Shown: piece after piece, positions 8,707 to 16,818 of the stretch | Layout: each line of letters begins with the position of its first letter | How positions within the stretch are numbered: the stretch's first letter is position 1 | NCBI GenBank assembly: GCA_002817055.1 | Contig: MUCU01000002.1 | Location: 1-27,782, forward strand | DNA: 27,782 bases | Direction: 5' to 3' | Source: SAR202 cluster bacterium Io17-Chloro-G7 | Lineage (GTDB): Bacteria > Chloroflexota > Dehalococcoidia > UBA3495 | Program-made: the position numbers and the translations under genes | The notes under the pieces: model-generated | The model's input: the letters and a program-made list of their open reading frames with translations, nothing else | What the model was told of the DNA's origin: nothing | The model's database searches: none

Positions 8707-8742
8707 CCTTCCTCCGGGCCTTTCTCCGGGCTTTTCTCCGGA
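8707..8742 (-). repeat. Three tandem 12-bp repeats in the CoA-transferase operon leader
   Basis: On the plus strand the copies are CCTTCCTCCGGG (8707-8718), CCTTTCTCCGGG (8719-8730) and CTTTTCTCCGGA (8731-8742). In the mRNA each reads CCGGAGRAAR, so three Shine-Dalgarno-like GGAG cores lie in register upstream of the start at 8695. The one nearest the start (GGAGGAAGG) is the likely ribosome-binding site, although its spacing is long. Confidence 0.7.
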
Positions 8743-8761
8743 ATGGAGCGAGAGTGGCGGC

Positions 8762-8790
8762 ATTATAGCATAGCCATTCTTGATATAGGA
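8762..8790 (-). promoter_or_regulatory. Extended -10 promoter of the CoA-transferase operon
   Basis: The minus strand reads TGC-TATAAT, with the consensus -10 at 8762-8767 and TGn at 8768-8770. The -35 region at 17-bp spacing (TCCTAT, 8785-8790) is poor, which is typical of extended -10 promoters. It lies 67 bp upstream of the ATG. Confidence 0.55.
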
Positions 8791-8809
8791 GGAAACAAAC
8801 GGGTATGAT
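8780..8809 (+). promoter_or_regulatory. Sigma70-type promoter for the VWA gene
   Basis: TTGATA (8780-8785), an 18-bp spacer and TATGAT (8804-8809) point towards the gene starting at 8885. The -35 hexamer abuts the upstream edge of the oppositely directed CoA-transferase promoter, so the two may interfere with one another. Confidence 0.4.
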
Positions 8810-8884
8810 TGGAGGCAGAATGGAAATATAGTTACGGTCACCTAAAGCTGGCGATTTTGTAAGCTGACGGGAATGTGAAAAAGT

Positions 8885-10915
8885 ATGCTTTACCGCACAT
8901 ATCGTTATTCACAATGGGATGGCACCCAGCGAATTTTTGACATCGACGCCGATGCGCTTATGGACCAACTCTCCGATGAGTTGTTGAAGCAAGGCGACAT
9001 GATGAAGGCCCTGCGGGAGCTATTTCGCAACGGTGTCCAGAACCAGAATGGTCAGCAGATGACAAGCCTAAGGGATCTGATCGACCAGCTGAAAAATAAG
9101 CGCCGGCAACAGCTTCAACAGTACAACATGGATTCGGTTGTCGACGATCTGAAAGAACGCCTTGAAGACATCGTCCGCACCGAGCGCGAGGGGATTGATC
9201 GCCGCCTTCACGAAGCCGACCAGAAAGTGTCGGAAGATCACAGCGAGGAAAGGCAGCAGCAAGAGAAACTGCTTCACTTGCTCCAGCAGCGGGCCCAGCG
9301 GAACGTAGAGCGCTTGGACGATCTTCCCGAAGGGGTCGGTGGGCAAATTCAACGGTTGATGGAATACGACTTCATGGACCCTGAGGCCCAACAGAAGTTC
9401 CAAGAACTGCTGGACATGCTCAAGTCCCAGATGGCCCAAAACCTCTCTCAACAAATGCAACAGCAGATCCAGGGAATGTCCCCCGAAGATATGGCCGCAA
9501 TGCGGGAAATGATGAATCAGCTTAGCCAGATGATGCGGGACAAAATGGATGGCCGGGAGCCTGATTTCGACGGTTTCATGCAGCAGTTTGGCTCCATGTT
9601 CGGCCCGAACCCACCTCAGAGTTTCGACGAGCTGATGGAACACCTGCAACAGCAGCTATCTCAGATGCAATCGATGATGGAAAGCATGTCCCCCGAAATG
9701 CGGCGGGAACTGGAAGACGCTATGAATGCGGCATTGGACCCCGCTACCCAACAGGCCATGGCCCAGTTGGCTTCATTGATGGAACAAATGATGCCCATGG
9801 ACGAATTGCGCCGCCAATATCCTTTCCTAGGCGACGACAGCCTGACCATGGACCAAGCCATGGAAATGATGCGCAGGATGCAAGAGCAGGACCAACTGGA
9901 AGAGGCCCTGCGCCAGGCTATGCGCACCGGAAACCTGGAGGATGTGGACCCGGATAAGCTGGCTGAGATTTTAGGCGATGAAGCGCGAAAGGCCTGGGAG
10001 GAAATGGACCGGTTACGCCAACTTCTGAAGGACGCTGGCTACGTTACCGACGACGACAAGATGGACCTGACCGCCAGGGGCATTCGCCGCATCGGCCAGA
10101 AAGCGCTGCGCGAGGTCTTTGTACACCTGAAAAAAGACCGCATGGGCAATCACCTGATGGATACCAGGGGCGCCAATGGAGACCTGCTGGGTGAAACCAA
10201 GCCCTATGAGTTCGGCGACCCCTTCCAGATTGACTTGCAAGCCACTGTAAAGAATGCGGTTTTGCGCTCCGGGCAGCAGGTTCCGGTGAATCTCAGCCCG
10301 CAAGACTTCGAGGTGTATCGCACCGAGCACATGACCCGCACTTCGACTGTGGTGCTTTTAGACCAAAGCCGGTCCATGGGCCTGTTCAACAACTTCCAGG
10401 CCGCCAAGAAAGTCACTCTTGCACTGATGGCGCTGATACGGACCCAATACCCTCGGGACACTCTCTACATCATCGGCTTCTCCGATTATGCCAGGGAGAT
10501 TAAAGAGGACGACCTAGCCAAGACCAGTTGGAACGCATGGGTGTCGGGCACCAACCTACATCACGCCCTGATGCTCTCCCGGAAGCTGCTATCGAAGGAG
10601 AAGGGCGGCACTCGCCAGATTCTGTGCATCACCGATGGGGAACCGACCGCCCACTTGGAAGGAGACCGGGCTTTCTTCAGCTACCCGCCCAGCTACAGGA
10701 CCGAGCAGGAAACCCTTAAAGAGGTTAAACGCTGCACCCAGGAAGATATTGTCATCAACACCTTTATGTTGGAGAACAACTACCAACTGGTGAATTTCAT
10801 TGAACGGATGACCCGCATCAATCAAGGGCGGGCATTTTACACCAGCGCCTCCAACTTGGGCGAGTTCATGCTGGTGGACTACGTAAACAACCGGCGCAAG
10901 CGAATAGCGGCTTAG
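8885..10915 (+). CDS. VWA-domain protein with Met/Gln-rich helical N-terminal region (COG4867/Rv0959-like)
   Basis: A 676-residue soluble protein without a signal peptide or membrane segment. Residues 1-150 are charged and helical. About 170-330 are unusually rich in Met and Gln, with two MSPE(D/E)MxxMRxxM-like segments. The C-terminal VWA domain begins near 485 and has a full MIDAS: Asp493, Ser495 and Ser497 (LDQSRSM), Thr556 (SGTNLHHA) and Asp584 (ITDGEP). It probably binds Mg2+ and a protein partner. By length and layout it resembles the mycobacterial Rv0959 family, normally paired with a magnesium-chelatase/MoxR-like AAA+ ATPase. No such ATPase is next to it here. The role is unknown: AAA+-assisted cofactor insertion or complex remodelling is family-based inference. 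The start ATG has only a weak GGGAA about 12 bases upstream. Confidence 0.8.
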   Translation: MLYRTYRYSQWDGTQRIFDIDADALMDQLSDELLKQGDMMKALRELFRNGVQNQNGQQMTSLRDLIDQLKNKRRQQLQQYNMDSVVDDLKERLEDIVRTEREGIDRRLHEADQKVSEDHSEERQQQEKLLHLLQQRAQRNVERLDDLPEGVGGQIQRLMEYDFMDPEAQQKFQELLDMLKSQMAQNLSQQMQQQIQGMSPEDMAAMREMMNQLSQMMRDKMDGREPDFDGFMQQFGSMFGPNPPQSFDELMEHLQQQLSQMQSMMESMSPEMRRELEDAMNAALDPATQQAMAQLASLMEQMMPMDELRRQYPFLGDDSLTMDQAMEMMRRMQEQDQLEEALRQAMRTGNLEDVDPDKLAEILGDEARKAWEEMDRLRQLLKDAGYVTDDDKMDLTARGIRRIGQKALREVFVHLKKDRMGNHLMDTRGANGDLLGETKPYEFGDPFQIDLQATVKNAVLRSGQQVPVNLSPQDFEVYRTEHMTRTSTVVLLDQSRSMGLFNNFQAAKKVTLALMALIRTQYPRDTLYIIGFSDYAREIKEDDLAKTSWNAWVSGTNLHHALMLSRKLLSKEKGGTRQILCITDGEPTAHLEGDRAFFSYPPSYRTEQETLKEVKRCTQEDIVINTFMLENNYQLVNFIERMTRINQGRAFYTSASNLGEFMLVDYVNNRRKRIAA

Positions 10916-10978
10916 GGCAAATAGCGGCTGGCCGTTGTATTGACAATTAAGCTCAATCCAAGGCGCTGGCAATGGACG

Positions 10979-11139
10979 AAATCCCCCTCGGTCCCCCTTT
11001 ACAAAGGGGGAAGCGTTGACCTTTGATATGCGCTGGCCATGCCTGGTTTCCTCCTTCAAAGCAAGGACGATGCTGGCTTCAAGCCTGAAGGCTCGAAATT
11101 CAATTCCCACTTTCGCAAAAGGGGGATACAGGGGGATTT
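10979..11139. repeat. MITE-like element with 22-bp terminal inverted repeats
   Basis: The left end (10979-11000) and the right end (11118-11139) are inverted copies matching at 19 of 22 positions; both have the form AAATCCCCCT-N3-TCCCCCTTT. The left end continues into a perfect 8-bp hairpin (CCCCCTTT/AAAGGGGG, 10993-11010) and the right end has a similar imperfect one. The interior has no ORF but carries the palindrome AGCCTGAAGGCT (11082-11093). No clear target-site duplication was seen. Confidence 0.6.
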
Positions 11140-11420
11140 ACCTTGAGTCCCAATAAAACCGCACGCTGTTCCAGCAGCAGGCCATAGCGTTTGCGACCAC
11201 CCTTCATCAAGGCCGCCCACACAAGGAATCAGACGGCGTTCAACGGTCCATGCGGCTGAAGTAGTCTCAAACCGCCCATTTGGAATCACCTAGGCGATCG
11301 ACTCAAACCAGAATGGTTTTCGTGGGATCAAATTACATAATCCTCTTCCCCGCGAATGTAAATCCTGATATCATTTCCAAGACCTAAGACCAGATTAGTG
11401 ACGACCAGGGTTTCAGGGCT
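11140..11420. other. Intergenic stretch upstream of the pyr leader
   Basis: No convincing ORF, repeat or RNA gene. The promoter of the pyr operon is expected here; the best -10 lookalike, CATAAT at 11336-11341, has no good -35, so it is not called. Confidence 0.3.
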
Positions 11421-11558
11421 GTTCCAGTGAGAACGGCCTAGCTTTTAAGACAGTCCAGTGAGGCTGACAAAGTGGAGTACCCTAAGTCAGGTCGGGCAAC
11501 CATGACATGGTGGCCCTTGACTTTGGAGCCCCTTGCCAGCTTGGGCATGGGGTTTTTT
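11421..11558 (+). promoter_or_regulatory. PyrR-responsive attenuator leader of the pyr operon
   Basis: The leader contains GTCCAGTGAGGCTGACAAAG (11453-11472), very close to the PyrR recognition loop known from Bacillus (GUCCAGAGAGGCUG with a downstream AAGG). A second TCCAGTGAG copy lies at 11423-11431. Next comes a strong long hairpin, AAGTCA...TGACTT (11484-11523) with GGGC/GCCC and ACCAT/ATGGT inner arms, and then an intrinsic terminator. The arrangement implies that UMP-bound PyrR stabilises the anti-antiterminator and stops transcription. Which segment forms the antiterminator is not resolved by eye. Confidence 0.7.
11529..11558 (+). terminator. Intrinsic terminator of the pyr attenuator
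   Basis: CCCC-T-TGCC (11529-11537), loop AGCTTG, GGCA-T-GGGG (11544-11552), followed directly by six T (11553-11558). It lies 53 bp before pyrR, after the PyrR-binding motif, as expected of a regulated terminator. Confidence 0.75.
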
Positions 11559-11611
11559 GATGCTTAACTTAATCGGGATCAAAAGCCAAGCGGGAACGGC
11601 TTAAGCATACT

Positions 11612-12178
11612 ATGGCCCAGCTACACTCTTCCGAACGCCAGGTAATGAGCCATGACGAAGTTCGCCGGGCGTTGGCTCGGGTGGCTCACGAAATATTGGA
11701 GCGCAACCGGGGCGCTCAAGACTTGGTCATAGTAGGGATTTACACCCGGGGAGTGCTGTTGGCAAACCGTCTAGCTGCGAACATTGGCAAGTTCGAGGGT
11801 AGTGAAGTCCCAGTGGGAGCATTGGACATCAGCCTTTACCGTGACGACTTACAAGAACGCTACCGCCCAGTTTTACGCCCGACCAATATCCCTGTGCCCA
11901 TAAACAACAAAAGAGTGGTGCTGGTGGACGACGTCCTATACACGGGCCGAACCATCCGCGCCGCTATGGATGCCCTGAACGACTTTGGACGGCCCAAACA
12001 AATCCAGTTAGCCATCCTGCTGGATAGGGGACACCGCGAGTTGCCCATCAGAGCCGACTACGTGGGACAGAATATTCCCACCGCATCCGACGAAGTTGTG
12101 AAGGTTCGCATGGAAGAAATGGATGGTGTGGATGAAGTGGCAATTCTGCGTTCCGACGCGTTTAAGGACCCTAGGTAG
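11612..12178 (+). CDS. pyrR: Bifunctional pyr operon regulator/uracil phosphoribosyltransferase PyrR
   Basis: A 188-residue type I phosphoribosyltransferase-fold protein that binds pyr leader RNA in response to UMP/UTP and may also make UMP from uracil and PRPP. The PRPP-binding motif [17 protein letters not shown] covers about 102-117. [14 protein letters not shown] (43-56) and [10 protein letters not shown] (71-80) are typical of PyrR. Length is normal for the family. It is the first gene after a leader that carries a recognisable PyrR loop and terminator, so autoregulation is likely. pyrB follows after 89 bp. The Shine-Dalgarno is weak (GGGAACGG about 13 bases upstream). Confidence 0.93.
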   Translation: MAQLHSSERQVMSHDEVRRALARVAHEILERNRGAQDLVIVGIYTRGVLLANRLAANIGKFEGSEVPVGALDISLYRDDLQERYRPVLRPTNIPVPINNKRVVLVDDVLYTGRTIRAAMDALNDFGRPKQIQLAILLDRGHRELPIRADYVGQNIPTASDEVVKVRMEEMDGVDEVAILRSDAFKDPR

Positions 12179-12267
12179 TAATTTACAGTGCGGGACCTCA
12201 GCCAAATGCCCGGTTCCGGAGAGCACGGTTATTTGGGCTACAGCTATCGGATGGAGGACTGTTGAGC

Positions 12268-13284
12268 ATGAGCACGTCCCAAGCAATTGATACCGCCTCG
12301 CTAGTTACCGCAGCGGAATTGCTTAATCTGCCGCCGCGGAAACACGTGCTGGATTTAGACGATTTCTCGCCCAAAGAAATCTCAGCAGTCATGGAGTCGG
12401 CTAAGGGAATGGCGGAGGTCTTAGGCCGCGACATCAAAAAGGTGCCAGCCCTTCGGGGCAAAGTGGTAGTGACTTTGTTTTACGAGTCGAGCACCCGCAC
12501 GCGCATATCATTCGAAGAAGCGGGAAAAGTGCTGAGCGCCGATGTTATCAACATGACGGCCTCCGCTAGCAGCGTGGAGAAGGGCGAATCCCTGCTAAAC
12601 ACAGGGCTCACCCTCCAAGCGATGGGCGTCGACGTGATCGCCATCCGCCATCCATTCTCCGGCGCTCCCTACTTGCTGGCCCAACAACTGGACCGGGTGG
12701 GAATAATTAATGCTGGCGATGGGATTCATGCCCACCCCACTCAAGCCCTGCTGGACCTTTACACAGTCCAAGACAAATTGGGCCTAATAAATGGCCTCAA
12801 AGTGGTAATAGTCGGAGACGTTCTCCATAGCCGGGTCGCCCGGTCCAACATTTGGGGATTCTCCAAAATGGGCGCTAAAGTCGTGGTATGCGGACCAGCC
12901 ACATTGCTGCCTCTAGACCTGCTCCACCGCAACGGTTCGGATGGGTTTCCGGAAGAATTAGCCTCTGTCGAGGTGCTTACCGATCTAGACCAGGCAATCC
13001 AAGGCGCCGATGTGGTGATGGCCTTGCGATTACAGTCGGAAAGGCAAGACGCTGGGTTTTTGCCCAGTCTTAGGGAGTACATACGTCGCTGGCAAGTAAC
13101 CGATGAGCGTTTGGCCAAAGCGAAGCCGGGTGTGTTGGTAATGCATCCAGGCCCCATGAACGAGGGAATCGAAATCAGTTCCAGCATTGCCCACGGAGGG
13201 AACTCAGTCATCGAGGAACAGGTCACCAACGGTGTCGCCATACGCATGGCCCTGCTGTACCAACTCTGTTCGGGGCGGAGGTAG
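12268..13284 (+). CDS. pyrB: Aspartate carbamoyltransferase, catalytic chain
   Basis: PyrB joins carbamoyl phosphate and aspartate to give N-carbamoyl-aspartate, the committed cytosolic step of pyrimidine synthesis. The carbamoyl-phosphate site STRTR is at 75-79, with the Lys loop at about 105 (EKGES), [13 protein letters not shown] at 154-166, and the C-terminal [12 protein letters not shown] loop. Two starts compete: ATG at 12268, ten bases after GGAGG (12253-12257), and TTG at 12262, four bases after it and two codons longer. The ATG is preferred, but pyrC uses a TTG with the same 4-base spacing, so the choice is not certain. No pyrI regulatory chain is present, which fits the PyrR-controlled type. 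pyrC begins 1 bp after the stop. Confidence 0.93.
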   Translation: MSTSQAIDTASLVTAAELLNLPPRKHVLDLDDFSPKEISAVMESAKGMAEVLGRDIKKVPALRGKVVVTLFYESSTRTRISFEEAGKVLSADVINMTASASSVEKGESLLNTGLTLQAMGVDVIAIRHPFSGAPYLLAQQLDRVGIINAGDGIHAHPTQALLDLYTVQDKLGLINGLKVVIVGDVLHSRVARSNIWGFSKMGAKVVVCGPATLLPLDLLHRNGSDGFPEELASVEVLTDLDQAIQGADVVMALRLQSERQDAGFLPSLREYIRRWQVTDERLAKAKPGVLVMHPGPMNEGIEISSSIAHGGNSVIEEQVTNGVAIRMALLYQLCSGRR

Positions 13285-13285
13285 A

Positions 13286-14650
13286 TTGGCTTCGGGAGCA
13301 ATCTTAATTAAAAACGGCCGCGTCATAGACCCGAGCCGAAATTTTGATCAAGTTGCCAGCATCTTGGTGCGGGACGGCCTGATTTCCATGATTGGCGGAG
13401 CGGCTTCGTCCGGTCACATACCTGAGGACCGGATTCCGGAGGGCTGCAAAACTATCGAAGCTGGGGGACTGGTTGTCAGCCCTGGGTTTATAGATATTCA
13501 TTGTCACCTTCGGGAGCCTGGCTTCGAGTACAAGGAAACCATCGCCACCGGCACTCGGGCCGGGGCTCGCGGCGGCTTTACTTCGCTGTGTTGCATGCCA
13601 AATACCGAGCCCCCCATCGACAATGCCGCAGTGGTTGACTTGATCCGCCACCGCACCCGGGAAGACGCTGTTGTTCGGGTACATCCCATTGGTTGCGTGA
13701 CCAAGGGACGGAAAGGAAAGGAACTGGCTGAGATGGAGGAGCTGGCTTCGTCCGGCGTTGTGGCCTATAGCGACGACGGTGACCCCATTTACGACGCCAA
13801 CCTCATGCGCTTGGCTCTGACCTATAGCGCAGACCTGAGAATACCCATTACCAACCACTGCGAGGAGCATTCATTGTCTCGAAACGGCGTCATGGCGGAG
13901 GGCTGGACCGCCACCCGTTTGGGCCTGCCCGGTATACCGGCTGCGGCCGAGGAAGCCATGATGGCCCGGGACATTTCCTTGGCTGAATTGACCGGCGGGC
14001 GCCTGCATTTGGCGCACATTACCACTGCCGGGGCGGTGCCGCTTTTGCGCCAAGCCAGGGAAAGGGGCTTGAATGTGACCGCCGAGGTCTGCCCGCACCA
14101 CTTGACGATAACCGACCAGTGGGTTTTGGGAAACAGAGGGGCCGTGACCGGCGGAGTTTCCACCTTCGCCTATGACACTTCAACCAAAGTCTATCCGCCG
14201 CTACGGGGCCGGAAGGACCTGGAGGCCTTGTCCGAGGCGCTGGCTGATGGCGTCATAGATTGCATCGCCACGGACCATGCCCCTCACGAACTCGTCAGCA
14301 AGCAGGTGACATACAGCGAAGCGGCCTTCGGCATTAGCGTCCTCGAGACAGCCCTTGGCTCATCCCTCCAGTTGGTCCACTCGGGTAGAATGACCCTCAA
14401 TTCCTTGGTAGAACGCATGACAGTTGGACCCGCCCGTGTGCTGGGGCCAGCCTTCGATCAATTCGCCACTTTAGAGCCGGGAACACCTGGTGATGTTGTG
14501 ATTTTCGACCCGGACCTTGAATGGGAAGTTGATCCTCAACAGTTCGAGTCCAAAGGCAAAAACACGCCGTTGAGAGGCACGATATTGAGAGGGAAAGTAG
14601 TAACAACGATTGTGGAAGGGAAAATAGTGTATACAACGGCTGCAAGCTAA
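13286..14650 (+). CDS. pyrC: Dihydroorotase (class II, type I multifunctional-like)
   Basis: PyrC cyclises carbamoyl-aspartate to dihydroorotate. The 454-residue amidohydrolase shows the metal ligands expected of the Bacillus-like class: His72/His74 (IHCHLREPG), Asp163 or 164 (YSDDGD), His191 (TNHCEEH), His244 (LAHITT) and Asp330 (ATDHAPH). CMPNT, part of the substrate site, is intact. The usual KxNPPLR motif reads KVYPPLR here. The TTG at 13286 is chosen because it gives the normal N-terminus ahead of ILIKNGRVIDP and follows GGAGG (13277-13281) at the end of pyrB; an extension further upstream would lie inside pyrB. This is a tight junction, so coupling with pyrB is likely. Confidence 0.92.
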   Translation: MASGAILIKNGRVIDPSRNFDQVASILVRDGLISMIGGAASSGHIPEDRIPEGCKTIEAGGLVVSPGFIDIHCHLREPGFEYKETIATGTRAGARGGFTSLCCMPNTEPPIDNAAVVDLIRHRTREDAVVRVHPIGCVTKGRKGKELAEMEELASSGVVAYSDDGDPIYDANLMRLALTYSADLRIPITNHCEEHSLSRNGVMAEGWTATRLGLPGIPAAAEEAMMARDISLAELTGGRLHLAHITTAGAVPLLRQARERGLNVTAEVCPHHLTITDQWVLGNRGAVTGGVSTFAYDTSTKVYPPLRGRKDLEALSEALADGVIDCIATDHAPHELVSKQVTYSEAAFGISVLETALGSSLQLVHSGRMTLNSLVERMTVGPARVLGPAFDQFATLEPGTPGDVVIFDPDLEWEVDPQQFESKGKNTPLRGTILRGKVVTTIVEGKIVYTTAAS

Positions 14651-14656
14651 ACACTG

Positions 14657-15769
14657 ATGGCTGAAAGCTACTCAAAAGCATATTTGGTGTTGGAAGATGG
14701 ATCCGTCCATGTGGGGGAAACTTTCGGTGCCAGCGTTGAAACCGACGGCGAAGTGGTGTTTAACACCAGCATGACAGGTTACCAGGAAGTGCTCACCGAC
14801 CCTTCCTACGCTGGCCAGTTGGTTACCCTTACTTATCCTCTGGTCGGCAATTACGGAATCAACCAGAAAGACTTCGAGTCCAACAGGATTCAAGTATCCG
14901 GGTTAATCGTCCGGGAGCACTGCGACCTTCCGAGCCATGGGCTCAGCGAGCACACTCTGCACGAGTATCTATTGTCCCAGGGGATTGCCGGCTTGAGTGG
15001 CGTGGACACTAGATCGATCACCCGCCGTTTGCGTAGTCAAGGCGTTATGATGGGGCTCATTACCCAAGAAAAGCCTGAAATCGCACTTAATAAGCTGGCC
15101 AAATTGTCGCGGTACGATGATGTGGACTACGTCAGCACTGTCACTACAGAGAATATATACCACTGGGAAGAAATCTCGAAAGAGCCGGCTTCGGACCCGG
15201 CTAAATACAAGATTCTGACCATCGATTGTGGGCTGAAATACAACATCCTTAGGTTGCTGACTCAACGGGGTTGTCAGGTAATTGCGGTCCCTGCGGACAC
15301 TGCCCCCGAAGATATGCTGGCCATGAACCCTTCGGGTATATTATTTTCGCCGGGACCGGGCGACCCTCAAATGCTGGATTACCTGGTGAACAACGTCAGC
15401 AAGCTGCTGGGCCGGGTGCCAGTAATGGGCATCTGCTTGGGCCACCAGATTGCGGCCCGGGCTCTGGGGGCCAAGACCTACAAGCTTAAATTCGGGCACC
15501 GTGGGGCCAACCACCCGGTGCAAGACGTAGAAACCGGACGGATTTATATCACAGCCCAAAACCACGGGTATGCCGTGGATGCTGACTCCCTTCCCGCCGG
15601 CTTGGAAGTGTCCCACCGGAACTTGAACGACGGTACTATTGAAGGACTGAGGCACACCGACATGCCCCTGTTCACAATCCAGTATCATTCGGAGGCTTCC
15701 CCCGGACCTAGGGACAACGAGTATCTCTTCGATAGGTTTCTGCAAATGATAGATAATTTTGAAAGTTAG
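14657..15769 (+). CDS. carA: Carbamoyl-phosphate synthase, small (glutaminase) subunit
   Basis: CarA hydrolyses glutamine and feeds ammonia through a tunnel to CarB. The 370-residue length is typical. The N-terminal CarA domain (LVLEDGSVHVGETFG, NTSMTGYQEVLTDPSY) is followed by a class I glutamine amidotransferase domain. Its nucleophile is Cys260 in GICLGHQ, and the other triad residues are His344 and Glu346 in QYHSEASPGP. The ATG is 6 bp after the pyrC stop, so the gene is in the pyr operon. Unusually, carB does not follow directly: a 255-bp gap, an orphan gene and another 429-bp gap intervene. Confidence 0.94.
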   Translation: MAESYSKAYLVLEDGSVHVGETFGASVETDGEVVFNTSMTGYQEVLTDPSYAGQLVTLTYPLVGNYGINQKDFESNRIQVSGLIVREHCDLPSHGLSEHTLHEYLLSQGIAGLSGVDTRSITRRLRSQGVMMGLITQEKPEIALNKLAKLSRYDDVDYVSTVTTENIYHWEEISKEPASDPAKYKILTIDCGLKYNILRLLTQRGCQVIAVPADTAPEDMLAMNPSGILFSPGPGDPQMLDYLVNNVSKLLGRVPVMGICLGHQIAARALGAKTYKLKFGHRGANHPVQDVETGRIYITAQNHGYAVDADSLPAGLEVSHRNLNDGTIEGLRHTDMPLFTIQYHSEASPGPRDNEYLFDRFLQMIDNFES

Positions 15770-15790
15770 AGCGATTGGAGGAACGACAAG

Positions 15791-15849
15791 ACAGGGGATG
15801 TGAAGACTGGGGATGACATAACCGTGACTGGGATGCGAAAACTGGGATG
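15791..15849 (+). repeat. Four short direct repeats in the carA downstream gap
   Basis: ACAGGGGATG (15791-15800), ACTGGGGATG (15806-15815), ACTGGGATG (15827-15835) and ACTGGGATG (15841-15849), at start spacings of 15, 21 and 14 bp. The copies drift by one or two bases. The rest of the gap up to 16012 shows no gene. Confidence 0.5.
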
Positions 15850-16024
15850 TTTTGGCATCCGAAGACGTGGAACTCGCGACAACCGGCTTGCTATGCTTTC
15901 TAAGTTAATTTCGAGCGGAGGCTCAGGCAAGCCGGGCCAAATCTGACTGGCTTAAAAAACTTAGCCATTGTTTTGGAGTTCGCTAAATCACGCCAATAGT
16001 CTTAAATTGTTCGGAGGTAAATGA

Positions 16025-16459
16025 ATGTCTTCCTTCATCATGAGCATGTTGGAGGAGGGTGTCGAGGTGGCGGTACCCACGGATCTTAACGCAGTTGTTT
16101 CCATGTTGGACCGGGAGATTCCTCATTTTTCTTGTTTTGGCTACGGCTTCACGGTAACGTCGGGAAAAGGCACCTTGGGGAAGCGTTGGGAACTCATGAT
16201 CAAATCAGTAAACCATGCCAAAGGAGACCCCAAGCTGTTTCCACTCGGGCGCGTCGAATTGGAGAAGCTGGATGACCACTTCGTGAAATTTAGGATACCG
16301 CCACGGATTGATAAGGAATCGCCCTCCGCTGGGGAGTCTCAGGGGGCTGATGAACACGACCCCGACGGTCGCATTTTCGGTTCGTTCGTCTCGCAAACGT
16401 TGAATATGCTTCAACGATACAATCTTATCGAGTTGCCCGGGGTATTGCCCGAGGCGTGA
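16025..16459 (+). CDS. Hypothetical protein, orphan gene between carA and carB
   Basis: A 144-residue protein I do not recognise. It has no signal peptide, membrane segment or cysteine motif. The N-terminal ~90 residues look globular, with mixed strands and helices: VEVAVPTDLNAVVSMLDRE, then HFSCFGYGFTVTSGKGTLGKRWELMI. An acidic flexible stretch (about 100-118) follows, then a helix FVSQTLNMLQRYNLI near the C-terminus. The start is well supported by GGAGG (16013-16017) seven bases before the ATG; the ATG at 16021 is in another frame. Its place inside the pyr operon suggests co-expression with carA and carB, but it could be a passenger, since repeats flank it on both sides. No function is assigned. 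Confidence 0.7.
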   Translation: MSSFIMSMLEEGVEVAVPTDLNAVVSMLDREIPHFSCFGYGFTVTSGKGTLGKRWELMIKSVNHAKGDPKLFPLGRVELEKLDDHFVKFRIPPRIDKESPSAGESQGADEHDPDGRIFGSFVSQTLNMLQRYNLIELPGVLPEA

Positions 16460-16481
16460 GCCACTTCACATAACTAGCGAT

Positions 16482-16660
16482 TGTCATTCTGAGAGTTTGT
16501 GAGTTTTTGGCGAAATTGGCGATATCCAGTTTCAATGCAGCTTTAGATATGGTTTCAATAAGGCCACTCAGAGGTATTTATTCACAAGCTCTGAGCAAAG
16601 CGAAGAATCTCGTACTTAGGGGACGAGATTCTTTCGTCGATATACTCCTTAAGAATGACA
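16482..16660. repeat. Small inverted-repeat (MITE/REP-like) element upstream of carB
   Basis: The ends are exact inverted copies, TGTCATTCT (16482-16490) and AGAATGACA (16652-16660). Inside is an 11-bp perfect palindrome with arms AAGAATCTCGT (16603-16613) and ACGAGATTCTT (16623-16633) and a 9-base loop, preceded by CTGAGCAAAGCG. The composition resembles the common family of GTCATTCTGAG...AGAATGAC elements. No ORF is carried. Confidence 0.6.
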
Positions 16661-16818
16661 TAACATGGGTTATTAGTAGGCATGTTTAAAAACGCCACAC
16701 TAATTTGGACTAGGCCTATGCTGATGTGTGCCAGGCCTAACGGGGCACAAACTAGGAGCCTGCCCTTATTAATTCTCCCCGAATAACCGGAGAGCATCCA
16801 AGACCGCCTGGAACACAT

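Noticed and set aside
9068..9649. 193-aa minus-strand open frame inside the VWA gene
   Set aside because: Leu/His-rich antisense of the Met/Gln/Asp-rich coding strand, no Shine-Dalgarno, no recognisable domain.
10979..11010. CCCCCTTT/AAAGGGGG hairpin as a terminator of the VWA gene
   Set aside because: No T-run follows and the same sequence recurs inverted at 11118-11139, so a mobile-element end explains it better.
13187..13285. Longer pyrC start inside pyrB
   Set aside because: Would add 33 residues unlike any dihydroorotase and overlap pyrB by about 100 bp; the TTG at 13286 follows GGAGG and fits the family.
15791..15849. CRISPR-like array
   Set aside because: Repeats are only 9-10 bp, spacing is irregular and no cas gene is present.
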